Of a stretch of DNA of 48,502 bases, positions 17,834 to 26,969 are shown one piece after another (position 1 is the stretch's first letter; each line of letters opens with the position of its first letter). A model generated the notes under the pieces. That model was not told the origin of the DNA, did not search any database, and was given only the letters and a program-made list of their open reading frames with translations. A program made the translations under genes and the position numbers. The stretch is from NCBI GenBank assembly GCA_001563335.1, contig LRSL01000054.1:1-48502 (forward strand), in the 5' to 3' direction. This DNA is from Candidatus Thorarchaeota archaeon SMTZ1-45. Its GTDB lineage: Archaea; Asgardarchaeota; Thorarchaeia; Thorarchaeales; Thorarchaeaceae.

Positions 17834-20179
17834 TCATTGTTCCGCTGACCCAAGGTAGAGTGCAATAAGCTCAGTTTCGCCCTTCTCGCTTGGGTCTTGG
17901 TCTCTCTCTAGCCGTTGTCTGTTGTCCCAGATACTCCTTGCCAGTAGGTCCGTAGTCTTCGCACGATTATCGACATTCTGAGCTGCTTGTGCATCACCTA
18001 CTGACTGAAAGACCTGTGCTGCCACTGTATAGTTGCCAACAGCTTCTCGAAGCTGGTCGTTTGCATCTGTGTAATGCATCTTTGCCTTGGATTTCTTTCC
18101 TGTCTTGAACATGTATTCTGCCATGAAGTCACTTCGGGCTCCCAGGATTCTAGAGAGGTCTCCTTTGAACTTCATTACTACACCTTGAAGCTGCTTCACT
18201 TGAATCTCAACATTATTCCTGATACGTATCATTTCACCCTTCACGCTGTCAAGCTCATTAGCAGCCGACTCGAATGATGCTACAGTCTGCTTTATTCTAG
18301 ATATTGCCCCATCATGTATTTCCAACGCATCCTCAATTGGATCCTCCTCCTCGAGCTGTGCTAACTCATCCTCTAGTTTCCTGAAAGCATTCATCCTCTC
18401 GATCTGTGCTCTGAATGACCATTGCTCAGACTGTCTTGAATATACTTGTGCCTCTGAAGCGAAAGCTGTAGCCAATGCAAGCTTTCCTAAATCTGTAAGC
18501 TCTGCAGCCTTGGCTTTTTCACCAAGGACTTTGTAATATGAGGCTGCTTCAGCGGCGTGAAGATTCTCAAGAATACGGGACATGATGAACTTCACTCCAT
18601 GTGTCAGCTGAGAACTCAATTGAAACTGAATCATGTACTTGACATTATTGAGGAGTGCAAGTGTTCTGTTTCGAAGGTTTCCCACTTCTTGATCTTCCGC
18701 CTCAATGCTCAAAAGAATGCCCAGACTGTTTAGACCCTCGCGAATCGCATCCAGTGCTTCGGCTGGATTGCTTACCATTAGTTCCTCGGCTTCATCTAGG
18801 TCTTTGCCCACGTCTTGAATGAGCCCAGTCTTTCGAAGGTCTTTGGCAAACTCAATCTGGTCAATTATATTGCTGATATCGTCAGTCTTTTTCTTACGTT
18901 TGTCAAGAAGGTCCTTAACGAATGTGTATGTCTTTAGGTCCTCCTTGATGGCGCTAGTGAGTTCTCGTGTCTTCGCCAGTTTTTCTGCCCTTTCCAGATT
19001 TTTGAAAATGTCCTTCAAGACAAGATTTGCTTCGCTCTTATTGTTGAGCGTAATTAATTCTGAAAGAGTTTGTACACTTGCCTCCACGCTACAATACAGA
19101 GACTGGGCTTTCTTCTGCTCTTTGTCAATACGTGATTGCTCAGCATTGGTCTGAAGCGCAAGCACTTCTCTGAAACATTTCTCTGCCCGACCAAAGGCAT
19201 CAGAAGCCACTTGGTAGAGTTTTGAAGCGTCCTCTAAGTTACCTGCACGCATCTGAGCATCGGCAATGTCAGTGTAGGTCATGGCGAGGTATACCTCGCT
19301 AAGTCCTGCGGTGTTCTGTTTCCAGGATTTTATCATTGATAGTCTATCTTTTTCCTCACGTTTTTTTCCGAAGTGTGGAATCGCCTCATTGTAGAGGTCT
19401 GTTGCTTGTTCAAATATGAAAGAGCTAATGATGTCCCGCCAGACAAGCTCATCGAATGGATTGAATGCTTGTCTGAATGTGCTCTCTTGACTGATGAGTT
19501 CGTTCAAGAACTCGTCATAGAACTCAGCCTCCGCACTCTTGTTTCTTCCAAGTATGGATGAAAGCTCAGCATCTTTTGCTTCATGGCTCTCTTTCAAGAG
19601 GGCGTAGGCTTGCATACCTAGCGCAACTCGCCGGAGTTTTTGTGTCCCATCAACTTTCATAGGAACCGCAGAGAATGGTTTCTCGAGCATCGTATAGACT
19701 GCTGCAAGATACTTAGAAGCACTTTTCATCTTGTCCACATGTTCCTCCTCAACTAAAGGTCCACTTGCCGCGGCGGCTTGATGAAGCCATGCCATAACTC
19801 GAGCCATCCAAACATCAGCCAAGTTTCCCTGAGCCTGCGCTGTTAGCTCTTCAAGCGCTCCCTCGAGTTGTTTCTTAGCCTCTCCCTCACTCTGTGCAAT
19901 CCTATTTCTCAAGTATGCAAGATCAAAGTCATCAATCATGATCTGTTCACTGAAGGCTGCAATATTATCGTAAAGCTCTGTGAATGAGTCATGCATCTCT
20001 ATACGCTTTTTCTCAAGTCCCTCACGGTCATCTATATCATGGAGCGCAAACTCTCTCACAGCATCTTGTGCTTTAATATTCTGCTCGAAAAGTAGACTAG
20101 TAAAAATTGTAGTATCGTCTATATCAGCGTCATCCTGTTGACTTGCTTTCTTCTTCGAGCCAGGTAGAACATCACTCAA
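17834..20179 (-). CDS. Large all-helical repeat protein of unknown function
   Basis: A 781-residue soluble protein with no family I recognise. It is almost wholly helical, with TPR/SNAP-like helix pairs, for example ADAQMRAGNLEDASKLYQVA near 310 and HYTDANDQLREAVGNYTVAA near 710. Acidic coiled segments lie near 340-480 and 605-690. There are no TMs and no signal peptide. The start is TTG 20179, eight bases after AGGAGG on the minus strand. Upstream (minus sense) lie a winged-helix regulator and a small charged protein; 133 bases separate it from the regulator and contain a candidate promoter and palindrome. An adaptor or scaffold role is inferred from the helical repeats only. Confidence 0.75.
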   Translation of the reverse strand: MSDVLPGSKKKASQQDDADIDDTTIFTSLLFEQNIKAQDAVREFALHDIDDREGLEKKRIEMHDSFTELYDNIAAFSEQIMIDDFDLAYLRNRIAQSEGEAKKQLEGALEELTAQAQGNLADVWMARVMAWLHQAAAASGPLVEEEHVDKMKSASKYLAAVYTMLEKPFSAVPMKVDGTQKLRRVALGMQAYALLKESHEAKDAELSSILGRNKSAEAEFYDEFLNELISQESTFRQAFNPFDELVWRDIISSFIFEQATDLYNEAIPHFGKKREEKDRLSMIKSWKQNTAGLSEVYLAMTYTDIADAQMRAGNLEDASKLYQVASDAFGRAEKCFREVLALQTNAEQSRIDKEQKKAQSLYCSVEASVQTLSELITLNNKSEANLVLKDIFKNLERAEKLAKTRELTSAIKEDLKTYTFVKDLLDKRKKKTDDISNIIDQIEFAKDLRKTGLIQDVGKDLDEAEELMVSNPAEALDAIREGLNSLGILLSIEAEDQEVGNLRNRTLALLNNVKYMIQFQLSSQLTHGVKFIMSRILENLHAAEAASYYKVLGEKAKAAELTDLGKLALATAFASEAQVYSRQSEQWSFRAQIERMNAFRKLEDELAQLEEEDPIEDALEIHDGAISRIKQTVASFESAANELDSVKGEMIRIRNNVEIQVKQLQGVVMKFKGDLSRILGARSDFMAEYMFKTGKKSKAKMHYTDANDQLREAVGNYTVAAQVFQSVGDAQAAQNVDNRAKTTDLLARSIWDNRQRLERDQDPSEKGETELIALYLGSAEQ

Positions 20180-20222
20180 TAGAGCATCCTCCTATTATGT
20201 CGCGCCCAAAGAAGAAACAGCT

Positions 20223-20240
20223 TACTCTTACTTAAGAGTA
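20223..20240. promoter_or_regulatory. 18-base inverted repeat, candidate operator
   Basis: TACTCTTA-CT-TAAGAGTA is a perfect inverted repeat with 8-base arms and a 2-base spacer. It lies between the winged-helix regulator gene and the 781-residue protein gene. A minus-strand TATA-like GTATATT at about 20271-20278 would place the transcription start near 20248, so the palindrome falls at about +8 to +25. That is a position at which archaeal repressors often block transcription. The adjacent regulator is the obvious candidate to bind it, which is an inference. Confidence 0.5.
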
Positions 20241-20312
20241 CTTACGCTGAGCGCCTTCTCAAAAACCGACAATATACTCGTCGCTACCAATGATACAATG
20301 CCACTTGTATAA

Positions 20313-20693
20313 CTACTCGTCGTCAGCAGTTCTGAATCTTATCTGTCGCCCATCTCGAAACTTTATGAGATGACCATCATCTACAAGCTTGTTCAGAACT
20401 TCACTGGTTCTTGATCGGGATCTTCCCCATTTCTCAGCCAACTCCGTGGCTGTGAGTCCTAGATCCTCCTTCTGAAGGAGGTTCACAAGTCTGGACCAGC
20501 TAATGTCTCCTTCTAAACAGTTACCAGGATCGCTGAAGACATTGTACTGCCCTGAGTCATAAGGAGAACCCGCATCTGAGGTATGTTTCAACCTGCTGGT
20601 GAGCTCTACTATGGTGTCTTTTAGAGTGTAAACAGTCTGTTTCAACTCGTGAACTTCCTTTCGAAGCTCTTTCAACTCCTTATTTTCAGTCAT
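20313..20693 (-). CDS. Winged-helix DNA-binding regulator with N-terminal coiled coil
   Basis: A 126-residue likely transcription regulator. Residues 3-36 form a leucine-rich coiled coil (LKELRKEVHELKQTVYTLKD), probably for dimerisation. After a linker, residues 65-120 fit a winged helix: LVNLLQKEDLGLTATELAEKWG, recognition helix SRSRTSEVLNKLVDD, and a wing GHLIKFRDGRQIRFR. It starts 14 bases after the small charged protein gene and precedes the 781-residue protein gene, so it probably controls this unit. No metal or ligand site is evident. Confidence 0.85.
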   Translation of the reverse strand: MTENKELKELRKEVHELKQTVYTLKDTIVELTSRLKHTSDAGSPYDSGQYNVFSDPGNCLEGDISWSRLVNLLQKEDLGLTATELAEKWGRSRSRTSEVLNKLVDDGHLIKFRDGRQIRFRTADDE

Positions 20694-20707
20694 GATACAT
20701 CTCCTTC

Positions 20708-21043
20708 TTAGCTCTTTTCATAGTCTGGACGGAACTCGATATAGTTCCTTCTTTTCTTCTTCTTCTCCAGACAATCTTTAATCTCATCAACTTCGAAGTC
20801 CAATTCCTGAGTGGGCTTGTAGTTTTCCATTTCCTCCAATCTGCCCTTTCTACTCAATATTACTTCCGTTTCACCAGGTAGAATATTGACTTTCTTACCA
20901 TCTTTCCTATCACTAGGTTTAGATGTGGTGGATGAAACAGACATATCGAGTAATTCATATTCAGACTTCTTCATCCGAAGGATATTGTCGAGAATTTCCC
21001 TTGTTTCCTTCATACAACGGTCTCGTTTATGCTGGTATGTCAT
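20708..21043 (-). CDS. Small charged protein of unknown function
   Basis: A 111-residue hydrophilic protein, not recognised. It is rich in Lys, Glu, Arg and Asp, with a basic patch KKKKRR near the C terminus, and probably largely helical or disordered. It is the first gene of a minus-strand unit that continues with the winged-helix regulator. ATG 21043 is taken as start; a TTG four codons upstream is possible. A strong TATA box lies about 55 bases upstream. A role alongside the regulator is inferred from position only. Confidence 0.65.
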   Translation of the reverse strand: MTYQHKRDRCMKETREILDNILRMKKSEYELLDMSVSSTTSKPSDRKDGKKVNILPGETEVILSRKGRLEEMENYKPTQELDFEVDEIKDCLEKKKKRRNYIEFRPDYEKS

Positions 21044-21096
21044 CGTGTCCGACAACCGTCAACAACAATCAACAATAAACACATAATGGTCTCTTG

Positions 21097-21108
21097 AGTA
21101 TATAAGCC
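21097..21108 (-). promoter_or_regulatory. TATA box of the regulator unit
   Basis: On the minus strand GGCTTATATACT is a near-consensus archaeal TATA box, preceded by a purine-rich BRE-like CCAAAGG region. It is about 55-65 bases upstream of ATG 21043 and is the best-looking promoter in the window. Confidence 0.65.
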
Positions 21109-21131
21109 TTTGGTAAAATACGTCTTGTCTG

Positions 21132-21914
21132 CTATCCGTCTACGTACATAGTCCTGGCAAAGGTTATGTATCCTGTATGAGCGACCATCCATGTCGTGGG
21201 TCGCGTCTTGTTCTCACGCACCATTATCTCTCGCTCCAGAATCTCAAGAGTCTTTATCATGCCCCATTTCCCACCTTCTCCGAGTGCCTTACACGTCTTC
21301 ATGGTTTGCTCTATGGTTGGACTATAACTCGCGATATATCGACTTGGTCGCAACACACGATGTGCCTCATCTGTGATCTCCCATGGCGTGGCAAGATCGA
21401 GAACCACTGCATCAAGATTGTCTTCTTTTATGCCCTCCAGAATATCCTGATTGTGCATTGTGATGTTCTCGATGAGTCCATACTTTTCTAGATTCTTCTT
21501 TGCCCCATTATACATGTCTTCCCTGATTTCATAAGTGTAGACATGACCAGATGGTCCTACAGCTCGAGCGAGGATGCCAGTTAATGCTCCAGAACCTGTA
21601 CCAGATTCAACAACTCGAGCTCCTGCACCAATAGCAGCTTCAATAAGTATAGTTCCTGTATCCTTGGGATAGACAATCTGTGTGTTTCTGCCCATTGCAA
21701 TCTGAATGTCTGTGGGACTAGGTCTGTGGATCTGGAATATGATCCCTGAGTGACTCTCAATTTTTATTCCATAGGGTCTACCAATCAGGTCATCGAACTT
21801 AATTATTCCCCTATTGGAATGAAATTCCTCACCTGCTACAACTTTCCGTATCCAGTTTCGTTTTGCATCAAGGAATATGAAGACATGACTGCCTTCTTGA
21901 ATCTGGTCTTGCAT
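21132..21914 (-). CDS. trmI: tRNA (adenine-N1)-methyltransferase TrmI
   Basis: S-adenosylmethionine-dependent enzyme forming m1A at position 58 (and 57 in archaea) of tRNA. The 260-residue protein has the TrmI N-terminal beta domain followed by a Rossmann methyltransferase fold. Seen: Motif I VVESGTGSGALTG at 101-113, an acidic SAM-ribose residue in YEIRED near 130, and motif IV VVLDLATPWE near 172. The family's FQIHRPSPTDIQIAMGRNTQIVYPKD linker segment (about 60-85) matches TrmI closely. It stands alone, divergent from the HerA-like gene, with 123 bases between the chosen starts. Confidence 0.93.
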   Translation of the reverse strand: MQDQIQEGSHVFIFLDAKRNWIRKVVAGEEFHSNRGIIKFDDLIGRPYGIKIESHSGIIFQIHRPSPTDIQIAMGRNTQIVYPKDTGTILIEAAIGAGARVVESGTGSGALTGILARAVGPSGHVYTYEIREDMYNGAKKNLEKYGLIENITMHNQDILEGIKEDNLDAVVLDLATPWEITDEAHRVLRPSRYIASYSPTIEQTMKTCKALGEGGKWGMIKTLEILEREIMVRENKTRPTTWMVAHTGYITFARTMYVDG

Positions 21915-22037
21915 GATGTGCCACTAATGAACTGATGTTTTGAGTTTTGCTGACAACCCATTCTTCCTATAATTGGTGCCGCGCGCAACTACAAAGCTTT
22001 ATTCGAAGTCAGATTTGAGTTGTCCAGAGGTGTTCAT

Positions 22038-24209
22038 TTGAGAAAACCATCCACGCCAGATGAAGACGAGATTGACGCCGCCAGCCAAACAGACAAACCA
22101 GTGGATCTTCTACCTAAGTCCGCGCTTCCGTACCATCCTCGTGTAAGCGACCCACTTGATCTGCTTGTTGATCTTAGCGTTGGTGTCGTACTAGGTCGCT
22201 CAGAATCATTCCACAGAAAATACCATACTGGTGGTCTAGGAACTATAGGAGGTGTCGCTGAAACTTCCGATGATATCCTCACTTCATTGATGGGAATGCC
22301 TGTCACTCTTGATCTAATGAGCCCTCATGTTATGTTTGTTGCTGGAAAGAGAGGCTCAGGGAAGAGCTACACTCTAGGAATAATCGCTGAAGAACTGGCT
22401 CTTGCGATGGAACGAAGGGAGATTGAGGTTGCCGTAGTCGTCGTGGACACTGTGGATGTCTTCAGACAGATGGTTGACGCGAATGACGAACAGGTTGACC
22501 TCCTGAAGAAATGGAACCTTGAAGCCAAGGGTTTCTCTGTCGCAGTATACATTCCACGAAGGACCTATGTAGGACTTCCAGATGAGGTCAAGAAGAAGGC
22601 TCGATTGTTCCCCCTATCCATTGGACCAAGAGAATTGACTGTTTCAGACTGGAGTTATGTGCTTGAGAAGGGAGGATCTTTGAGTACTACCATGGAGAAC
22701 CTCATTGGAGAGACCTTGGAAAGCGTTCGAAAGGGATATACACTCGCCTCTGGTGAAAAAGTACCCCTCAAGCGTGACTTCAGCATCAAAGATATGATTC
22801 AGTGTATCGAGTCCAACCCTGCAATAGAAGAGCTCTATAAGCCCGCAACAAAAACAGCGCTTATACAGCCATTGAAACGCGCTGATAGATTAGGAGTCTT
22901 CCATCCTGGAGGAACTAGTGCGCAAGACCTTGCGGTCGCTGGACAGATTACAGTGATTGATGTTGCCCCTCTTGGGTCTGATGCAGAAGCTGTACTAGCC
23001 ATTTTGACTAATATGCTCTGTCGACAAGTTTTGACATATAGAATGGCTTGGACTGATGAGGGGACCAGCGCTCGTGAAGAACTACCTCCCACATGGTTGA
23101 TTATCGATGAAGCACACACACTTGTTCCAAGAGGTGGGAACACTCCTGCGAAGGATGCCATCATCGGATATGCTAAACTTGGTCGTAGATTTGGTTGCAG
23201 TCTTGTCCTCTGCACGCAGCAACCCTCTGCGGTTTCTGACGATGCCATATCACAGGCTGACATCATCATTTCACACTCTCTCTCACATGATAATGACATC
23301 AGAGCGCTCCAACAGAGGGCTCCAGCTGTGATGCCTGACCAGTTCCGGGATAAGGTATTCATCAGTAGTCTGCCTCGTGGTGTTGCTCTTGTTTTTGATC
23401 AATGTACGGAAAACAAACGAGGGTTTATCATGCAGGTGAAACCTCGCCTTTCACGACACGGGGGAACTGATAGACTCTCTGGACTTTTTGAAGCAGTACG
23501 TCTTCTTATTCCTGAAGATATTGAAGACGAAACTGAACCCGAAGTAGAAGAAGAAGAACTTGAGGTGGTTGAAGAGGAGCCTATTGAAGACCTTCCAGAG
23601 GTCCCGAGACCACCACTAAAGCTCAGTAAGGAGGACTGGAAGGTTCTTGATGGCTGGATGAAGGACTACATCAAGACACTATTCGATCAAGAAAAGCAAG
23701 AATATGATATTATTGATGAATCTGCACCTCGTATAGAAGAACCTCCTCTAGAGCCAATGTCAACTTCTATGGAATGGGAGCTAGAGAGAGTACCAATTAC
23801 CGAGCTTGATACTGACCAGATTCGAATACATAAATTCGGTCCCCTGTCCGCACTTCTCCTTGGGAAGGCCATGACCAGACAGGTCCTTTACAGTCGAGCT
23901 TCTCACGAATTCCTTTTCACATCCGAGAAGGATGTACGAGAAACCTGTCTTGTGGAAAGAGATAGCGGGGACCCGCTTGAACTTATAGAAGATGTGACCT
24001 CTGCGCTGATATCTGCTGGCTTGACATTGGATGAACTAATTCATGAGCATAATTTCACCTTCGTGTGCTTCAGAATGGATGACCTGAGGGTTGCGTTCAC
24101 GGTGGGAACCAGCGAAGAGAAAGTGTCTATTCCTGTTGTTATTATTGGCAGTAATAGGAGCAAAGTTGGGAAGCTTGCAGGTCAAATCAGAGGCATCCTG
24201 CCCTCTTAG
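22038..24209 (+). CDS. HerA-like hexameric DNA translocase (DUF87 ATPase) with acidic C-terminal extension
   Basis: HerA/FtsK-superfamily ATPase. It has Walker A AGKRGSGKSYT at about 102-112, Walker B WLIIDEAHTLVP near 353, and the sensor region RRFGCSLVLCTQQPSAV near 384. Classical HerA forms a hexamer with the nuclease NurA in DNA-end resection. No nurA is adjacent. After the ATPase core (about 490) comes an acidic, Pro-rich linker (EEEELEVVEEEPIEDLPE) and about 200 residues of unknown fold, longer than typical HerA. TTG 22038 follows GAGGTG by five bases; TTG 22020 is an alternative without SD. This copy keeps an intact Walker A, unlike the HerA-like protein at 46045. Confidence 0.87.
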   Translation: MRKPSTPDEDEIDAASQTDKPVDLLPKSALPYHPRVSDPLDLLVDLSVGVVLGRSESFHRKYHTGGLGTIGGVAETSDDILTSLMGMPVTLDLMSPHVMFVAGKRGSGKSYTLGIIAEELALAMERREIEVAVVVVDTVDVFRQMVDANDEQVDLLKKWNLEAKGFSVAVYIPRRTYVGLPDEVKKKARLFPLSIGPRELTVSDWSYVLEKGGSLSTTMENLIGETLESVRKGYTLASGEKVPLKRDFSIKDMIQCIESNPAIEELYKPATKTALIQPLKRADRLGVFHPGGTSAQDLAVAGQITVIDVAPLGSDAEAVLAILTNMLCRQVLTYRMAWTDEGTSAREELPPTWLIIDEAHTLVPRGGNTPAKDAIIGYAKLGRRFGCSLVLCTQQPSAVSDDAISQADIIISHSLSHDNDIRALQQRAPAVMPDQFRDKVFISSLPRGVALVFDQCTENKRGFIMQVKPRLSRHGGTDRLSGLFEAVRLLIPEDIEDETEPEVEEEELEVVEEEPIEDLPEVPRPPLKLSKEDWKVLDGWMKDYIKTLFDQEKQEYDIIDESAPRIEEPPLEPMSTSMEWELERVPITELDTDQIRIHKFGPLSALLLGKAMTRQVLYSRASHEFLFTSEKDVRETCLVERDSGDPLELIEDVTSALISAGLTLDELIHEHNFTFVCFRMDDLRVAFTVGTSEEKVSIPVVIIGSNRSKVGKLAGQIRGILPS

Positions 24210-24276
24210 AGGTCAAATTGCCCCCAATGCTTGCCCTTATAAGGCTCTGAAAGCAGTCCGCACAACGGTGCAAGAA

Positions 24277-24636
24277 ATGACTCGGGAAGATATTCAACCT
24301 CCAGTCAATCTGAAGATTGCCTCAATGATAGACTTGGCTCGAATGCTCGTTTCGTGGTCACAGAGAGACCGACCTGCAAGTATGCTATATTTTGAGCATA
24401 ATGGAAAGCACATCTACGGGACACTCATTTCCAATCATGGTTATTATCAGTACTATGGAATGCCTTTATGGGTTCATGCAGAAGGTGATAGTCCGCCTAA
24501 GGGTAGTTTCTTAGCTTACAAAGCTCGACCAAAAGAAGCCTTGGACTGGGTTGACAATCTCGAAGGATCAGAACCAATGACCGTTCACCTTCCCATCATT
24601 AAGTTGGCTGGGAAGCTTGATATTCTTGATTTCTAG
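24277..24636 (+). CDS. Small protein of unknown function
   Basis: A protein of about 119 residues with mixed alpha/beta composition (MLYFEHNGKHIYGTLISNHGYYQYYGMP, split here only for description), not recognised. There is no TM or signal peptide. The open frame runs back to 24091 inside the end of the HerA-like gene. Within the non-overlapping part the in-frame starts are GTG 24268 and ATG 24277. AGAGGTC just after the HerA-like stop resembles an SD, but the TTG that follows it is out of frame. The start is therefore uncertain. Cotranscription with the HerA-like gene is likely from spacing. Confidence 0.6.
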   Translation: MTREDIQPPVNLKIASMIDLARMLVSWSQRDRPASMLYFEHNGKHIYGTLISNHGYYQYYGMPLWVHAEGDSPPKGSFLAYKARPKEALDWVDNLEGSEPMTVHLPIIKLAGKLDILDF

Positions 24637-24686
24637 AATCAACTCCGAAATTGCACTATAAGCGATCTCTCAGGAAATAGTTTTGT

Positions 24687-24694
24687 CTTATATG
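24687..24694 (+). promoter_or_regulatory. TATA box for the permease unit
   Basis: CTTATATG lies about 75-80 bases upstream of the chosen TTG start at 24768. It predicts a transcription start near 24716 and a leader of about 50 bases that contains a short palindrome. Confidence 0.5.
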
Positions 24695-24722
24695 TACACA
24701 TCATTGAGTTCATAGGCAAATC

Positions 24723-24736
24723 TGTTTCGTGAAACA
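24723..24736. promoter_or_regulatory. 14-base inverted repeat, candidate operator
   Basis: TGTTTC-GT-GAAACA is a perfect inverted repeat with 6-base arms. It lies at about +7 to +20 relative to the start predicted from the TATA box at 24687. It could bind a regulator of the permease unit or be chance in AT-rich DNA. Confidence 0.4.
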
Positions 24737-24767
24737 TTGTTGATTTTTGGTTTTAGAGGTGCTCTAT

Positions 24768-26687
24768 TTGGTTTCCAGTGATGAAGCTACTCCCCAGGCA
24801 GCGAGGGTGGCACTGAAGAGGGATATCGGCTGGTTTGGATCCTTCTCCATGGGTTACGCTGATGTAGGTGCAGACATCTATGTAGCCTTAGGCTTAGTCG
24901 CTGCTTATGCAGCTGGGTGGGCACCCGTGGCTTTCATCATCGCCTCAATCACATATATCGCAACAGGTCTGGCATATGCTGAGCTGGCTACTGCATATCC
25001 CTATGCTGGTGGTGCTCAAGTTTATTCAATGAAGGCATTCAATGACTTTGCAGGATTCCTCGCAGGATGGCTTGTTATGCTAGATTATACTGTCTGCACA
25101 GCACTCTTCGCTATCGCTACAACTGGATACCTTACCTTCTTCTTTCCAATCCTAGCACAGACAAGTTTCATTATTTCAATTCTGGGTCTTGAATTCACTG
25201 TCAGCGCCATTGGCCTCTTTGCATTTGTGATGGTGATACTTCTCATTAGTATCAACATTATGGGGATAAAAGAGGCATCCAATCTCAATATCACTATGGT
25301 TGGACTCAATATTGGCGTGCTTTCCATAATTATCATTCTGGGAATACTGCTATCCTTCAATGCTGGTCTATTCAGCACTCAAGTTGTGATTCGTGGATTG
25401 CCTGATCAAGTTGGACACATCTCCTATATCTGGAGTGCTGACTATAGCAATCAAAACTTCCTCTATGCGGTAACCTTGGCAATGAGCTCATTCATAGGCA
25501 TAGAATCGATAGCACAGGCTGCTGAGGAAACAAAGCGTCCTGACAGAATCATCCCTCGTGCTACTAAGATGTCAATTATCTCAGTTCTTGTCTTTGCTGT
25601 GGGTCTTTCTCTCATAAGTCTTGGAATGATTCCATGGGATACACTGGCTGCAAACCTATCAAATCCCATCTCTGCTCTAGTCCAGACCATTCCCTTTTTT
25701 GGTCAGTCAGTGTATTTTCTCGCAATCATTGCATTCACCGGGTTTGCGATTTGCCTAGTTTCTTCAAACACGGGAATCATTGGTGTTTCACGCGTGGTTT
25801 TTTCGATGAGCAACTTTGGATTGTTTCCTCAATGGTTTTCGCAGGTCAATCCAAAGACAAGAACTCCAATCAGAACGATTATTGTATTTGGTGCTATTGG
25901 TGCTTTGATGGCTCTCATCGGGCACTTGGACTGGGTTGCAGATCTCTACAACTTTGGTGCTCTTCTCTCCTATCTGATGGTCAACATCTCTCTCATCGTC
26001 TTACGCCATACCGACCGTGAAACCTATCGTTCTTGGAAAGTGCCATTTTCTTTCCAACTGAATATAAGAGGCACAAGATATGAGATTCCTCTTCCAAGTT
26101 TTCTTGGGATTATCGCATGTTCTTCTATCTGGATTTTGGTGGTACTATTCCATCCAATGGGTAGGCTCTTGGGTTTCAGCTGGATGGGGATTGGAATCCT
26201 AATTTACACCTTACACCGACGTCATATTGGTAAACCGTTCTTGAGTAGGGATATTGGCTCAATGATCAAACCAATGACATACAAGATGAATGCTCTAGTG
26301 CTTCTTCGTCCTGAAGAGAAGGAGGAAGTGGCTGAATCGATCTCCAGTAGTCTGGATGCAAGATTTCGCCTAACTCTGATGAGCATAATCTCAACAGACA
26401 AGTGGGAATTGTCTCTTTCCAAGGCTGATGAGTATAGACGACTCCTTGAATCAGATCTCAAGGAGATTGCTTCAAACCTTGAGTCATCAGGATTCGAAAC
26501 AGAGTCAAATGTGCAATTGGGCTCATTAAAAAGAATCGTAGCGGAGGCGGCTGTTTCGGAAAAATACGATTTCATTGTGTTGCTACGTGGAAAGGTGTTT
26601 AAGAAAGGAAAGCGAAATGGCTTCGAGGATATGATATCCTTTGTTTCTACTGTGGCTCCTGGCAAACTTATGGTGGTGCGCAGATAA
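24768..26687 (+). CDS. APC-superfamily amino-acid permease with cytoplasmic Usp-like tail
   Basis: Membrane transporter of the amino acid-polyamine-organocation superfamily. About 12 TMs span residues 20-470; the unwound TM1 motif appears as GSFSMGYADVGADIYVALG and TM6 holds SSFIGIESIAQAAEETKRP, both typical of APC members. After the last TM comes about 150 residues of soluble domain (from KPMTYKMNALVLLRPEEKEE) ending KYDFIVLLRGK and VAPGKLMVVRR. This is alpha/beta in pattern and similar to the Usp-like tails of some transporters. TTG 24768 follows GAGGTG by six bases; TTG 24747 is upstream without SD. The stop overlaps the start of the RAM-domain gene, so expression is coupled. Substrate is unknown. 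Confidence 0.88.
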   Translation: MVSSDEATPQAARVALKRDIGWFGSFSMGYADVGADIYVALGLVAAYAAGWAPVAFIIASITYIATGLAYAELATAYPYAGGAQVYSMKAFNDFAGFLAGWLVMLDYTVCTALFAIATTGYLTFFFPILAQTSFIISILGLEFTVSAIGLFAFVMVILLISINIMGIKEASNLNITMVGLNIGVLSIIIILGILLSFNAGLFSTQVVIRGLPDQVGHISYIWSADYSNQNFLYAVTLAMSSFIGIESIAQAAEETKRPDRIIPRATKMSIISVLVFAVGLSLISLGMIPWDTLAANLSNPISALVQTIPFFGQSVYFLAIIAFTGFAICLVSSNTGIIGVSRVVFSMSNFGLFPQWFSQVNPKTRTPIRTIIVFGAIGALMALIGHLDWVADLYNFGALLSYLMVNISLIVLRHTDRETYRSWKVPFSFQLNIRGTRYEIPLPSFLGIIACSSIWILVVLFHPMGRLLGFSWMGIGILIYTLHRRHIGKPFLSRDIGSMIKPMTYKMNALVLLRPEEKEEVAESISSSLDARFRLTLMSIISTDKWELSLSKADEYRRLLESDLKEIASNLESSGFETESNVQLGSLKRIVAEAAVSEKYDFIVLLRGKVFKKGKRNGFEDMISFVSTVAPGKLMVVRR

Positions 26688-26953
26688 TGTCGAAGATACG
26701 TGTCATACTCAACATAACAATAGAGTCGAGAGACCTCGATGATGTTTCAAAAGCTCTCGCGGAATTACCTGAGGTTGCTGATGTCTATGAAGTGACTGGA
26801 GAGTCCGACATAGTGGCAATCGTAGAGGCTGATGATGTGGTAGACTTCAGAAACATGTTGAAGAATAAAATTCTGAAGATTGATGGTGTGAAAACCACTG
26901 TTTCAAGCGTCATCATGTATATTCACAAGAAAGATGGTGAAAGTGTAGACTAG
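26687..26953 (+). CDS. Stand-alone RAM (Lrp/AsnC ligand-binding) domain protein
   Basis: An 88-residue protein matching the C-terminal effector domain of Lrp/AsnC regulators without the DNA-binding helix-turn-helix. The beta-alpha-beta-beta-alpha-beta pattern fits: RVILNITIES, a helix DLDDVSKALAELPEV, then DVYEVTGESDIVAIVEADD with the family's tG.yDi..v pattern, and IDGVKTTVSSVIMY. Such stand-alone RAM domains bind amino acids and can act as sensors. The ATG overlaps the permease stop by one base, suggesting it senses the same substrate or controls the carrier. Confidence 0.88.
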   Translation: MSKIRVILNITIESRDLDDVSKALAELPEVADVYEVTGESDIVAIVEADDVVDFRNMLKNKILKIDGVKTTVSSVIMYIHKKDGESVD

Positions 26954-26969
26954 TTTAGGAGGGCGATAT

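Noticed and set aside
22835..23362. 175-codon minus-strand frame inside the HerA-like gene
   Set aside because: Antisense to the conserved Walker B region; no own signals.
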